In this document: piece after piece, positions 31,764 through 40,366 of the stretch
Layout: every line of letters begins with the position of its first letter
Position numbering within the stretch: the stretch's first letter is position 1
Source: Scatosoma sp045660265
Lineage (GTDB): Bacteria > Bacillota > Clostridia > Christensenellales > Borkfalkiaceae
Direction of reading: 5' to 3'
Length of the DNA: 45,746 nt
Assembly (NCBI GenBank): GCA_045660265.1
Contig: JAZRDM010000046.1
Span: 1 to 45,746 of the forward strand
Program-made: the position numbers and the translations under genes
The notes under the pieces: model-generated
Told to the model about the DNA's origin: nothing
Database searches by the model: none
The model's input: the letters and a program-made list of their open reading frames with translations, nothing else

Positions 31764-32207
31764 TTATAACAACGCCTTTAAGCGTTCTTCATATTTTTCT
31801 TCCGCGTTTAATAATTCTTCGGCGAGGCGGACAATATCTTCGTCTGCGCCGTCGCGCATATCCCCTAATGACGTTTTTAAGGCGGTGATGCCCATTACCG
31901 TGCCCTGTATCATCATTTCGGTGATGTGTTGATGGGAATTGTCGGTGAGGGTACTCATCTTAATCGAGCCCCACATCATTGCTTTTTTCATCATATTTGG
32001 CTCTTTTACTTGAATATTTTTATCCTTTGCGAGAATAGCGATTCTGCCCGAAAATTGTTCGTATTCGTCGTGCTCGGAAAGGATTTCTTCGCGGATTTTT
32101 CCTTCAGCAGTTTCGGGTAAAATGTCTTTAATAGATTGCAAAGCAAGTTGACAGTTTCTAAAAAGCTCGGCAAGAAGCTCTTCGCTTTTCTTTTTATCGC
32201 GTTCCAT
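31764..32207 (-). CDS. Conserved hypothetical helical protein
   Basis: 147 residues, almost all predicted helix with many charged residues; no signal peptide or membrane segment. Residues 75-110 contain methionine- and histidine-rich stretches (MMKKAMMWGSIKM, NSHQHITEMMIQG). A four-helix, ferritin-like bundle is possible but no metal motif is clear. AGGAG precedes the ATG. Monocistronic. Family not recognised. Confidence 0.75.
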   Translation of the reverse strand: MERDKKKSEELLAELFRNCQLALQSIKDILPETAEGKIREEILSEHDEYEQFSGRIAILAKDKNIQVKEPNMMKKAMMWGSIKMSTLTDNSHQHITEMMIQGTVMGITALKTSLGDMRDGADEDIVRLAEELLNAEEKYEERLKALL

Positions 32208-32286
32208 ACATGTTCTCCTTTTTTAACTAGTATGAAGCAAAAAAGGAAGAATATTTATAAAAATCTTAAAAATTATAGAAAAATGC

Positions 32287-32316
32287 TTGACGAAAGTTTT
32301 TAAAATATGGTATAGT
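32287..32316 (+). promoter_or_regulatory. rplU promoter
   Basis: TTGACG (32287-32292), 18 bases, TATAGT (32311-32316). Confidence 0.7.
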
Positions 32317-32321
32317 ATAAG

Positions 32322-32404
32322 TCGAGCCGATAGAAACGGGCTATTTTAAGCTGTTCTTTTTTAGAACACGCCTTGGAAATTCTTCGAGACTGGAAAGAGG
32401 AGGT
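32322..32404 (+). ncRNA. Probable L21 leader (rplU autoregulatory leader)
   Basis: The 5' leader of about 90 bases folds into AGCC/GGGCT-type and GTTCT-TTTTT-AGAAC hairpins and ends at the AGAGGAGG ribosome site. Firmicute rplU genes carry a conserved ribosomal-protein leader at this place. Assigned mainly by position and structure. Confidence 0.5.
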
Positions 32405-32412
32405 AAATCTTA

Positions 32413-32718
32413 ATGTACGCTATTATCGATAACGGAAATAAGCAATACAAAGTAGCTGAAGGCGACGTTGTAAGACTTGAAAAACTTGCAGCAAACGAAG
32501 GCGACAGCGTTTCTTTTGCAGTGCTTATGGTCGCTGACGAAAACGGTATCAAAACGGGCGCAGAAGTAGCTTCTGCTAAAGTAACCGCTACGGTCGTTAA
32601 GCAAGACAAGGCGAAGAAAATTATCGTCTTCAAGTATAAAGCTAAGAAAAACGAACGTAAAAAGCAAGGTCACAGACAGCCCTTCACTGCAGTTAAAATC
32701 GAAAAGATCGAACTTTAA
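32413..32718 (+). CDS. rplU: Ribosomal protein bL21
   Basis: 101 residues, complete. YAIIDNGNKQYKVAEGDVVR at the start and KNERKKQGHRQPFTAVKIEKI at the end are diagnostic. Component of the 50S subunit. AGAGGAGG lies upstream of the ATG. rpmA follows after 57 bases; the prp (ysxB) protease gene usually found between them is absent. Confidence 0.98.
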   Translation: MYAIIDNGNKQYKVAEGDVVRLEKLAANEGDSVSFAVLMVADENGIKTGAEVASAKVTATVVKQDKAKKIIVFKYKAKKNERKKQGHRQPFTAVKIEKIEL

Positions 32719-32775
32719 TTGCACCGCGCGGCTTATTCGCCGTGTAAAAATCTAGAAGAAAAGGAGAAAATAAAA

Positions 32776-33051
32776 ATGATGTTCATCAGTTTATTCGCTC
32801 ATAAGAAAGGTACCGGTTCTTCGCACAACCGCAGAGACAGCGAGGCAAAACGTCTTGGCTGTAAGCGTAGCGACGGACAAGCAGTTCTTGCTGGCAACAT
32901 TCTCGTTCGCCAAAGAGGTACCAAAATTCATCCCGGCACTAACGTCGGTATCGGCAAAGACGACACCTTGTTCGCTTTGGTTGACGGCGTTGTTCGTTAT
33001 GAAAGAATGGGCAAAGATAAGAAGAAAGCAAGCGTTTATCCCGTAGCTTAA
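32776..33051 (+). CDS. rpmA: Ribosomal protein bL27 with cleavable N-terminal extension
   Basis: 91 residues. The core starts at HKKGTGSSHNRRDSEAKRLG. Before it lies MMFISLFA, a short extension ending in LFA before H, like the Firmicute bL27 extension removed by the cysteine protease Prp. Two adjacent ATGs (32776, 32779); the first is best spaced from AAGGAG. The extension must be removed to free the N-terminus near the peptidyl-transferase centre, so a Prp is expected elsewhere in the genome. Confidence 0.97.
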   Translation: MMFISLFAHKKGTGSSHNRRDSEAKRLGCKRSDGQAVLAGNILVRQRGTKIHPGTNVGIGKDDTLFALVDGVVRYERMGKDKKKASVYPVA

Positions 33052-33067
33052 TGAAAACAAAAAATTA

Positions 33068-33098
33068 AGAGAGATGTGTAAGCATCTCTCTTTTTTTT
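33068..33098 (+). terminator. Terminator of rplU-rpmA
   Basis: AGAGAGATG-TGTAAG-CATCTCTCT followed by eight T residues. Repeat E5 begins directly after it. Confidence 0.92.
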
Positions 33099-33487
33099 GG
33101 TTTTGTGCTTGCGAAAAAGTTAAATGAGTATATACGGCGCAATACTTCGTTGCAGTGCGTGGTTCCCTCGCTCGTGTACGTCTATGTACACTCCCGTCGG
33201 GAATACTCCTGCGCCTTGTCTTGCTTGTATCTCCACATTTTAACGGTGGGGGAATTGCCTTGGTAGGCTAAATGTGTATATACCACGTTAAAGTTCGTCA
33301 AACTTGCGCTTTTCTTGCTCGTTTACGCACAGTAAACTCCCATCGAAAATGCTCGCTTTCCTGCTTTAACTTGTATCTCCACATTTTAACGCTAGTCGGT
33401 TGCTTCGAAGGAACACCGTTCGGTAACGAACAGTAACTTATCCCCACTAAGAAGAATAGAAAAAAGCTAAATCCAAACTTAGTTTGG
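33099..33487 (+). repeat. Intergenic modular repeat, copy E5
   Basis: A module with TGTAC-GTCTAT-GTACA (33175-33190), a diverged second module with TTTAC-GCACA-GTAAA (33322-33336), then the terminal module with GTTCG-GTAA-CGAAC (33418-33431) and the palindrome CCAAACTTAGTTTGG (33473-33487). Between rpmA and the convergent rqcH; the palindrome contains the rqcH stop codon. Confidence 0.88.
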
Positions 33488-35173
33488 TTTGGTGGCGTTG
33501 ACGAGAATGGTTTTATAATCGGTATAAATAACAAACCCCGCCTTTGCTTTGTTGGGCTTTTTTACAAATTTCCGTTGGCAATAATCAACGGGAACCTTCT
33601 CTCCGCCTCGTCCATCTGAGTAATACGCGCAAATTTGTGCGGCGTATAAAAGTACTTCATCTCGTACCTGTCTACCCTCTGTGATAATAATTACGTGCGA
33701 AGAGTGGTATTTTTGTGTATGCAGCCAAATATCGTTTTGCGAAGCCATGCGCAATAATTTATCGTTTTGAACGTTATTTCTGCCGGCTAAAATTTTAAAT
33801 CCGTCCTTTTCAAATTCTCTAAATAACGCAGGTTCTTCTTTTTTCTTTTGTCCTACGCGCTCTTGGGGTGCTTTTAACAAGCCTAAAGCAATCAATTCTT
33901 CTTCAATCCCCTTTAAATCCTCGGCGCAATCGGCTAGTGTGATGCTGGTTAATACGCTGTCGGCGTAGTCCATTTCTCGCAGTTCGTCTTGATAAATAGG
34001 GGTTAAAATTTCTTTCGTGCGCTTTTGTTTATTGTATGCTTTAAAATACCGTTGCGCGTTTTTTGCGGGGGGCAGGGTTGAGTCTAATGCAATTTTTATC
34101 GTTGGACAAGTCTCGTCGTACCAGTTTTCCAACTCGATAAACCGTATACCTTTTTCAAGGCGGTATAAATTTGCCGTCAGCAATTCGCCTTTTATTTTAT
34201 TTTCTTCCGCGCCCTCTGCCTCTTGCAGTCGGTCGAAAGTATCTTGCGCTTTTTTGGCGAGTTTTTTCTTGAGTGTACGAATGGCGGATTCGAGTTTGCG
34301 CTTTTTATCTTCAAAGCTTTTTTTGTTTTCTTTTGTTGAGTAAAAAAGGTCTTCCGCTTCGCACAGCGTTTGGGTTTTTATGCCCTTTTCTGTTTCAAAT
34401 GCGAAAAAGTCGGTATAACCGCCCTTATAATCGGGCAATAAATAAGGGGTGCATGAAAGGTTATCAAAAGCGTCGGCAATAAAAGCTCCAAACGGGATAT
34501 GTTGATTGTTTAAAAACCATAATTTTGTCAGTTCGCGTGCGGTGCTGGGTGCAAAACCGGCAACGTTTTCAAATAAAAAACGAGATAAATCATCTTGCGA
34601 ATAATGTTCTCCGTGGGAAGAGAAAAAAGCGTCGAACAGTGTTTGTAAACCCGGTTTATCCACAGGCGAACATTTTTCTTGGGGTTTTGGGTAGATGTAT
34701 TTAACACCAGGGAAAAGCGGACGGGCTAAATTTTCTTCTAACGTCGTCATTTTCAACGCGCCTAAAATATTCCCTTTTTCCGTTAAAATTACGTTGGAGT
34801 ATTTTCCCATCAATTCACAGTGCAATACGCGGTTACACTCGGAAAAGTCGGTGGTGCAATGTAACGTAATTTGAATAATCCGCTCGCATTCCCACTGTTC
34901 AACGCTTAAAATTTCGGCACCTTGTAAATGCTTGCGCAAAAGCATACAAAAATTGGGCGCGACAGGCGCGGGTGTTTTTTCAGTTGCGGACAAACACACA
35001 CGGGCGTTAGACGCGTTTGTACTGACGATTAGCTTCACCGTTTGTTTTTTTGCGTAAACGATAAAGGTGAGTTCGTCTTTATCTACCTGCGAAATGCGGT
35101 TGATTTTCCCGCCGACGAGCTGCTGTGCAAGCTCTTTTGTTAAACGACGGATATGGAAAGCGTCCTGCGGCAT
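33479..35173 (-). CDS. rqcH: RqcH/Rqc2 ribosome quality-control NFACT protein
   Basis: 564 residues from the ATG at 35173 (AAGGAG 8 bases upstream). NFACT-N domain (1-200: AFHIRRLTKELAQQLVGGKINRI; LMGKYSNVILTEKGNILGALK), helix-hairpin-helix and coiled-coil middle (to about 410), NFACT-R domain at the end (FKILAGRNNVQNDKLLRMAS; DIWLHTQKYHSSHVII). RqcH binds obstructed 50S subunits and adds alanine tails to stalled peptides for degradation. ClpP/ClpX, which degrade such products, are encoded just beyond. The last codons and stop come from repeat E5. Confidence 0.95.
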   Translation of the reverse strand: MPQDAFHIRRLTKELAQQLVGGKINRISQVDKDELTFIVYAKKQTVKLIVSTNASNARVCLSATEKTPAPVAPNFCMLLRKHLQGAEILSVEQWECERIIQITLHCTTDFSECNRVLHCELMGKYSNVILTEKGNILGALKMTTLEENLARPLFPGVKYIYPKPQEKCSPVDKPGLQTLFDAFFSSHGEHYSQDDLSRFLFENVAGFAPSTARELTKLWFLNNQHIPFGAFIADAFDNLSCTPYLLPDYKGGYTDFFAFETEKGIKTQTLCEAEDLFYSTKENKKSFEDKKRKLESAIRTLKKKLAKKAQDTFDRLQEAEGAEENKIKGELLTANLYRLEKGIRFIELENWYDETCPTIKIALDSTLPPAKNAQRYFKAYNKQKRTKEILTPIYQDELREMDYADSVLTSITLADCAEDLKGIEEELIALGLLKAPQERVGQKKKEEPALFREFEKDGFKILAGRNNVQNDKLLRMASQNDIWLHTQKYHSSHVIIITEGRQVRDEVLLYAAQICAYYSDGRGGEKVPVDYCQRKFVKKPNKAKAGFVIYTDYKTILVNATKPN

Positions 35174-35370
35174 AAGATAACTCCTTTTTTTCGACTTGCT
35201 TTTCATAAATTATAGCGTAAAATTAGAAAATTGTAAACAAAAACGCTTTATTTTCTTAAATAAATATGATAAAATATAAGCTGATGTTTCAAACGGCCAA
35301 AATTGTGGTATAAGTAAAGAAACAAAATGATAAAAAAATTGAAAGGAATATAGATTTTAGGAGAAAAACT

Positions 35371-36684
35371 ATGAAGTACACCACCAAAGCGAATGAAAAA
35401 AGCACGTTAAAAATTACCATGAATTTCGACGCGCAAGAATGGAAAGACGCTATCAACAAAGCGTATTTAAAAATGAGAGGCAAAATTGCTGTAAACGGTT
35501 TCCGTAAAGGCAAGGCGCCCAAGCACGTTATCGAAGCAACGTATGGTAAAGGCGTATTCTTTGAAGACGCGCTCAACATTTTGTTTGACGAAAACTATGG
35601 CAAAATTTTAGATAAAGAAGAAAAGAAGCACACCTTTGTTGGCGCGCCTGAAGTTTCTATCGGCAAATTTGAAAACCCCGAAGAAGACGGCTTGTCTTTA
35701 ATCGCTATCGTTCCTGTAAAACCCGAAGTAAAAATTTCTTCCTACAAGGGTATGAAAATTAAGGAATATGCGTATACTGTAAAGGAAGAAGAAATTCAAG
35801 CAGAAATCAACCGCCTTTTAGACAGAAATGCTCGTAAAGTAGAAGTTACGGACAGAGCTGCTCAACTTGGCGATATCGTAAATATCGATTTCGTTGGTAC
35901 GGTTGACGGCGTTAAGTTTGACGGCGGCGAAGCTGAAGGCTTCGACCTTACGCTTGGCAGCGGTCAATTTATCCCTGGTTTCGAAGATCAAGTTGTTGGT
36001 ATGAACGTAGGCGATAAGAAAGACGTAAACGTTACCTTCCCTGAAAACTATCAAGCAGAAGCTTTGAAGGGTAAGCCTGCTGTATTCGCAGTTACGCTTA
36101 ACAAAATTCAAGGCAAAGAATTGCCCGAACTTACCGACGAATTCGTAAAAGATGCAACGGGTAACGAAAGCGTAGAAGCATATAAAGCAAAAACGCAAGA
36201 AAGATTGCAAGCACAAGCAACCAGAAGAGCAAACGACGATACGGAAAACAGCATCTTGAATGCAATCGCTGCAAACACGGAAGTTGAAATTCCTCAAGCA
36301 ATGATCGAAAGAGAAATCGATTCGCTTGTTCAAAAGTTTGAATATCAATTGATGTACCAAGGCTTGAAGCTTGCTGATTACCTTGATTTCTTGAAGGTTA
36401 GCGAAGCTGATTTCAGAAAGAACTATCAAGCACAAGCTGAAAAGAACGTTAAGAACCAACTTATCATTTCGCAAATTATCGCTGAAGAAAAAATCGAAGC
36501 AAGCGAAGAAGAAGTTGACGCAAAAATCGCTGACCAGGCAAAATCGGTTGATAAGACGACGGAAGAATATAAGAAGAATATGGATCCCCGTCAATTCGAT
36601 TATATCCGCAGCGATATCATCATCACGAAGTTGTTTAACTTGTTGAAAGAAAACAACGAAATGTACGTGGAGGAATCCAAATAA
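35371..36684 (+). CDS. tig: Trigger factor chaperone
   Basis: 437 residues. Ribosome-binding domain with GFRKGKAP (about residues 48-55), FKBP-type prolyl isomerase domain (GDIVNIDFVGTVDGVKFDGG to VTFPENYQ) and C-terminal chaperone arms. It binds uL23 at the exit tunnel and holds nascent chains. AGGAG precedes the ATG. Its stop overlaps the clpP start by one base, so the two are coupled. Confidence 0.97.
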   Translation: MKYTTKANEKSTLKITMNFDAQEWKDAINKAYLKMRGKIAVNGFRKGKAPKHVIEATYGKGVFFEDALNILFDENYGKILDKEEKKHTFVGAPEVSIGKFENPEEDGLSLIAIVPVKPEVKISSYKGMKIKEYAYTVKEEEIQAEINRLLDRNARKVEVTDRAAQLGDIVNIDFVGTVDGVKFDGGEAEGFDLTLGSGQFIPGFEDQVVGMNVGDKKDVNVTFPENYQAEALKGKPAVFAVTLNKIQGKELPELTDEFVKDATGNESVEAYKAKTQERLQAQATRRANDDTENSILNAIAANTEVEIPQAMIEREIDSLVQKFEYQLMYQGLKLADYLDFLKVSEADFRKNYQAQAEKNVKNQLIISQIIAEEKIEASEEEVDAKIADQAKSVDKTTEEYKKNMDPRQFDYIRSDIIITKLFNLLKENNEMYVEESK

Positions 36685-37274
36685 TGGAAAAAAACTTTGT
36701 CGTTCCTTACGTCGTTGAACGTACCTCTTCGGGTGAACGTTCGTACGACTTATATTCGAGATTATTAGAAGATAGAATTATCTTTTTAAGCGGTGAGATT
36801 AACGACGCGTTGGCAAACACCGTTGTTGCGCAGCTTATCTATCTCGAAGGGAAAGACCCGAATAAAGATATTTGTTTGTACATCAACTCCCCCGGCGGCT
36901 CTGTTTCCGCAGGGATGGCGATTTACGATACTATGAATTATATCAAGTGCGACGTATCCACTATTTGTTTAGGGCTTGCGGCGTCTATGGGGGCATTCTT
37001 GCTTTCCATCGGTGCGCGCGGTAAGCGTTTCGCGTTGCCGAATTCGGAGATTATGATTCATCAGCCTTTGGGCGGCGCGCAAGGTCAGGCAAGCGATATT
37101 AAAATTCAAGCCGAACACATTTTGCGAACGAAGGCAAAGCTGAATAGAATTTTAGCGGAAAACACTGGCAGAGATATCGCTACGATTGAAAGAGATACGG
37201 ATAGAGATAATTATATGTCGGCAGAAGAAGCCCGCATGTATGGGTTAATTGATAGAGTATTTGTAAAGAGATAA
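36684..37274 (+). CDS. clpP: ClpP protease subunit
   Basis: 196 residues with the serine-protease triad S101 (GLAASMGAF), H126 (IMIHQP) and D175 (RDTDRDN). It forms the tetradecameric proteolytic chamber used with ClpX and other Clp ATPases. Starts within the tig stop codon; GGAGG lies just upstream inside tig. clpX follows after 198 bases that hold a CACAAAAC/GTTTTGTG hairpin (37310-37333). Confidence 0.98.
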   Translation: MEKNFVVPYVVERTSSGERSYDLYSRLLEDRIIFLSGEINDALANTVVAQLIYLEGKDPNKDICLYINSPGGSVSAGMAIYDTMNYIKCDVSTICLGLAASMGAFLLSIGARGKRFALPNSEIMIHQPLGGAQGQASDIKIQAEHILRTKAKLNRILAENTGRDIATIERDTDRDNYMSAEEARMYGLIDRVFVKR

Positions 37275-37309
37275 CTCTTTCGCTAAAATCAAAAGAAAGG
37301 AAAAATCGC

Positions 37310-37333
37310 ACAAAACTCCGCGGGGTTTTGTGC
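37310..37333 (+). terminator. Hairpin between clpP and clpX
   Basis: CACAAAAC-TCCGCGGG-GTTTTGTG perfect stem followed by CGGTATTTATC. T tract is poor, so partial termination or RNA processing. A partial short repeat (TTCAACGCATCCCTG) lies at 37402-37416. Confidence 0.5.
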
Positions 37334-37472
37334 GGTATTTATCTAAAAGGAAATTAAGTCCGCGGTGCATAAACGCTGGCGGAAAAATAGACAAAATGGT
37401 GTTCAACGCATCCCTGCCCCTTTCGTTTAAAAATAAAACGGCGGGAATTGTCTAGAAAAAAAAGGAGTAAAA

Positions 37473-38705
37473 ATGTCAAGAAACGATAGACACTGTTCTT
37501 TTTGCGGGAAACCGCAAGATGAAGCAAATTCGCTGATTGCCAGCCCGACGGGCGCGCTCATTTGCGACGAATGTATCGAAATTTTAAAAGCGACGTTAGA
37601 TGAAAATCCTGATAAGGAAATCGTTGGAGACGTGGCTTTGAAAAAGCCTGCCGAAATCAAGGCAGAGTTGGATAAATACATTGTCGGCCAAGACAAAGCA
37701 AAGCGCGTGTTATCGGTAGCTGTGTATAACCATTACAAGCGGATTAACGCGTTAAATAAAAGCAAAAAAGATGACGACGGCGTAGAGATTGAAAAGAGCA
37801 ACGTGCTTTTGCTTGGCCCGACGGGAAGCGGTAAAACATTGCTTGCAAGAACGCTTGCGAAAATTTTAAACGTGCCCTTTGCGACGACGGATGCCACCAC
37901 GCTTACAGAAGCTGGTTACGTGGGCGAAGACGTGGAAAATATTTTATTAAAGCTTATTCAAAATGCTGATTACGAAATTGAACGCGCGCAACGTGGGATT
38001 ATCTATATCGACGAAATTGATAAAATTGCACGTAAAACGGAAAACGTTTCTATCACGCGCGACGTTTCGGGCGAAGGAGTACAACAAGCGCTTTTAAAAA
38101 TTATCGAAAGCACGGTGGCAAACGTTCCCCCGCAGGGCGGAAGAAAACACCCCAACCAAGAATGCTTGCGTTTAGATACGACGAATATTCTTTTTATTTG
38201 CGGCGGCGCGTTTGTTGGTTTGGATAAGATTGTATCTTCGCGTAAAGACGATAGCACGCTTGGTTTTGGCGGAAAAGTAAAGACGCATGCAGAAGAAGCG
38301 GATTATTCCGTTTTAGACGAAGTAAAACCGCAGGATTTGACGAAATTCGGTTTAATTCCTGAATTTGTCGGACGTCTTCCCATCGTTGTGAATTTGCAAC
38401 CGTTAGACGAAACGGCACTTGTGAAAATTTTAACCGAACCCAAAAACGCGATTATTAAGCAATTCCAAAAGCTTGTTGGTTACGACGGCGTAAAACTGAC
38501 CGTAGAAGATGACGCGGTGCGTGAAATTGCGCAAACGGCAATCCGTTTAAAGACGGGTGCGCGCGGGCTTCGTACGATTATCGAAGGAGTTATGACGGAA
38601 GTTATGTATAAAATCCCTTCCGAAGAAAACGTGGAAGAAGTGATTATTACCAAAGAGTGTTTAACGCAAAATGCACAGCCTAAGCTTGTGTATAAAAGTG
38701 CTTAA
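37473..38705 (+). CDS. clpX: ClpX ATP-dependent unfoldase
   Basis: 410 residues. N-terminal zinc-binding domain with C8, C11, C31 and C34 (CSFCGKP, CDEC), AAA+ domain with Walker A GPTGSGKT and Walker B GIIYIDEIDKIA, the ISRDVSGEGVQQALLK-type segment, and RFGLIPEFVGRLP sensor region (here KFGLIPEFVGRLP). It unfolds substrates and feeds them to ClpP. AAAAAGGAG precedes the ATG. Confidence 0.98.
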   Translation: MSRNDRHCSFCGKPQDEANSLIASPTGALICDECIEILKATLDENPDKEIVGDVALKKPAEIKAELDKYIVGQDKAKRVLSVAVYNHYKRINALNKSKKDDDGVEIEKSNVLLLGPTGSGKTLLARTLAKILNVPFATTDATTLTEAGYVGEDVENILLKLIQNADYEIERAQRGIIYIDEIDKIARKTENVSITRDVSGEGVQQALLKIIESTVANVPPQGGRKHPNQECLRLDTTNILFICGGAFVGLDKIVSSRKDDSTLGFGGKVKTHAEEADYSVLDEVKPQDLTKFGLIPEFVGRLPIVVNLQPLDETALVKILTEPKNAIIKQFQKLVGYDGVKLTVEDDAVREIAQTAIRLKTGARGLRTIIEGVMTEVMYKIPSEENVEEVIITKECLTQNAQPKLVYKSA

Positions 38706-38716
38706 TTGTGTTATAA

Positions 38717-38754
38717 GAACTCGGTTTTAAAAATTAAAGCCGAGTTCTTTTCTT
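38717..38754 (+). terminator. Terminator after clpX
   Basis: GAACTCGG(TTTT) ... (AAAG)CCGAGTTC followed by TTTTC. Confidence 0.85.
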
Positions 38755-38839
38755 TGTCGATTTTTAAATAAAAACGGATAATTTACGCTTAGTTTTATTC
38801 TATCAACGGTTGATTGCTCCCCACTCAACCACTGGTATG

Positions 38840-38868
38840 TTGCCTTTTGAGAGGCGAGGATATATAAT
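38840..38868 (+). promoter_or_regulatory. Promoter of the XRE-membrane regulator
   Basis: TTGCCT (38840-38845), 17 bases, TATAAT (38863-38868), 22 bp before the ATG. Confidence 0.7.
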
Positions 38869-38889
38869 ATAATTAGAAGGAGGTGAAGT

Positions 38890-39507
38890 ATGGACCAAAT
38901 AAAAATAGGAAAATTTATCGCGGAACGCAGAAAAAAAGAAAATTTAACGCAAATGCAGTTAGCAGAAAAGCTTGGGATTACCGACAGAGCGATATCCAAA
39001 TGGGAAACAGGCAGAGCTATGCCCGATTCGTCTATCATGCTTGAGCTTTGCGAAATTCTTAAAATTACAGTAAACGATTTATTAAACGGGGAGGTTGGAA
39101 ATATGGAAAATTATAATAAAGAAGTAGAAGGCAAGCTTATCGAAATGGTAAAACAAAAAGAAGAACACGATAAAGCCTTGTTGAAGCTGGAATGGGTAAT
39201 CGGCATTTTAGCTTTGCTTGTATTGATGATTCCTGTGTTTGTTGGGGCGTTTGCACCGATGGAAGAAGAGGCAAGATTGTTTGTTGTATTCTCTGGGTTT
39301 ATTCCTGGAATCATCGGTTTCTGTTTTGCGGTAAAAATTGAGCAAATCGCCGGGTATTATGAGTGCAAACATTGCCATCATAGATACGTGCCGAAGTACA
39401 ATACAGTTAAGTTAGCAATGCACATGGGCAGAACGAGATATATGAAATGCCCAAATTGTCAAAAATCGTCTTGGCAAAAAAAGGTTTTAACAGAAAAAGA
39501 TAAATAA
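38890..39507 (+). CDS. Membrane-bound XRE regulator with zinc ribbon
   Basis: 205 residues in three parts: an XRE helix-turn-helix (7-62, LTQMQLAEKLGITDRAISKWETGRAMPD), two membrane helices (about 103-123 and 133-153), and a C-terminal zinc ribbon with CKHC and CPNC. This layout is common in Clostridia for regulators that may sense the envelope; the signal and targets are unknown. Very strong ribosome site (AAGGAGGTG). Monocistronic. Confidence 0.9.
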   Translation: MDQIKIGKFIAERRKKENLTQMQLAEKLGITDRAISKWETGRAMPDSSIMLELCEILKITVNDLLNGEVGNMENYNKEVEGKLIEMVKQKEEHDKALLKLEWVIGILALLVLMIPVFVGAFAPMEEEARLFVVFSGFIPGIIGFCFAVKIEQIAGYYECKHCHHRYVPKYNTVKLAMHMGRTRYMKCPNCQKSSWQKKVLTEKDK

Positions 39508-39531
39508 AAAAAAGCCGTAAGGCTTTTTTTT
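39507..39531. terminator. Bidirectional terminator
   Basis: AAAAAAAGCC-GTAA-GGCTTTTTTT between the convergent regulator and nuclease genes. Confidence 0.88.
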
Positions 39532-39532
39532 G

Positions 39533-40234
39533 TTAATTATTTTTTTGACAATATTCGTAATACCAGCACCGATAGGGATTTTCGCAGTGATCGCCCATGC
39601 AAACATTTGGCATTTCCGCGTCCTTTTTCTTTAATTGACCAAAGGGAAAAATATACTTATTGACTGTCCATTCCGCTCGTTTTGCCGATTCGGTAACATC
39701 AATAATTCGATACATGGTGCCATCCTTTTGGATAATTTCCCCCTCGGTAATCGGTTCGGCTCCTTCGGGGGTATCCCCTCGTAAAATCAAGCAAGACTTT
39801 GTGGGGATGAATCCGCATTTACGTAAAATAAACCGTTGAAAGCCTAAATCGATAATAAATTCTTTGCGGGGCGCATACGTGTTTTTTACTTCGTATAAAG
39901 CGTATCCTTCCCCGTCCTTTTTTAAAATATCCGTTGCGCAATAATTGCCGTACCAAGTAAACGCGCCTTCGCATACGACGTTTTCGCCTGCTTGTAACCA
40001 CGTCTGCGTTTTTTCTAGCATGGCGGCGTAATTTAATCGCCCGTCCTCTTTTAAGGTGGTCGTTTCTTTGTATTTGCCGAAAATTCCCATGGCAATATCC
40101 CCGAAATCGTTACCGGCATCAAGCTTTGCTTGCACTTCGGGCGGGATAATTTTTTCTTGCGGCATGTGTGCGTCTAGCCACAGCATTTTTTTGCATTGTA
40201 ATGCTCTTGTAAAATCTGTTTTTGTAACTCCCAT
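39533..40234 (-). CDS. Small PD-(D/E)XK nuclease-like protein with Fe-S-type cysteines
   Basis: 233 residues. An N-terminal cysteine in TDFTRALQCKKMLWLDAH, a central ALYEVKNTY (ExK) preceded by acidic residues, FQRFILRKCG after it, and a C-terminal cysteine group (CMGDHC, CENPYRCWYYEYC). This is the arrangement of Cas4/AddB-like nucleases and of the N-terminal part of DUF2779 proteins, where four cysteines hold a 4Fe-4S cluster. It lacks the second domain of full DUF2779 proteins. No CRISPR or recombination genes are adjacent. The promoter is so close to the ATG that the message is probably leaderless. Confidence 0.75.
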   Translation of the reverse strand: MGVTKTDFTRALQCKKMLWLDAHMPQEKIIPPEVQAKLDAGNDFGDIAMGIFGKYKETTTLKEDGRLNYAAMLEKTQTWLQAGENVVCEGAFTWYGNYCATDILKKDGEGYALYEVKNTYAPRKEFIIDLGFQRFILRKCGFIPTKSCLILRGDTPEGAEPITEGEIIQKDGTMYRIIDVTESAKRAEWTVNKYIFPFGQLKKKDAEMPNVCMGDHCENPYRCWYYEYCQKNN

Positions 40235-40240
40235 AAAAAA

Positions 40241-40269
40241 AGTATAGCACGGTTTTTAACAAAAATCAA
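40241..40269 (-). promoter_or_regulatory. Promoter of the nuclease-like gene, apparently leaderless
   Basis: On the minus strand TTGATT (40264-40269), 17 bases, TATACT (40241-40246), six T residues, then the ATG at 40234. Transcription should start at or within a base of the start codon; there is no ribosome site. Confidence 0.7.
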
Positions 40270-40298
40270 GGGTGTGGTTAAAAAAATTGAAAAGTCTA

Positions 40299-40327
40299 TT
40301 GACAAATTTTTAGGCGAGTGCTATAAT
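40299..40327 (+). promoter_or_regulatory. Promoter of the CFI-box gene
   Basis: TTGACA (40299-40304), 17 bases, TATAAT (40322-40327), 40 bp before the ATG. Confidence 0.88.
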
Positions 40328-40366
40328 TTAAACAACGCTTAAAAATTTATTGGAAGGTGGAAAAGT

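Noticed and set aside
35818..36594. Long minus-strand open frame inside tig
   Set aside because: It is antisense to the well-supported trigger factor gene; composition is Phe/Cys-rich with no domain, typical of an antisense shadow.
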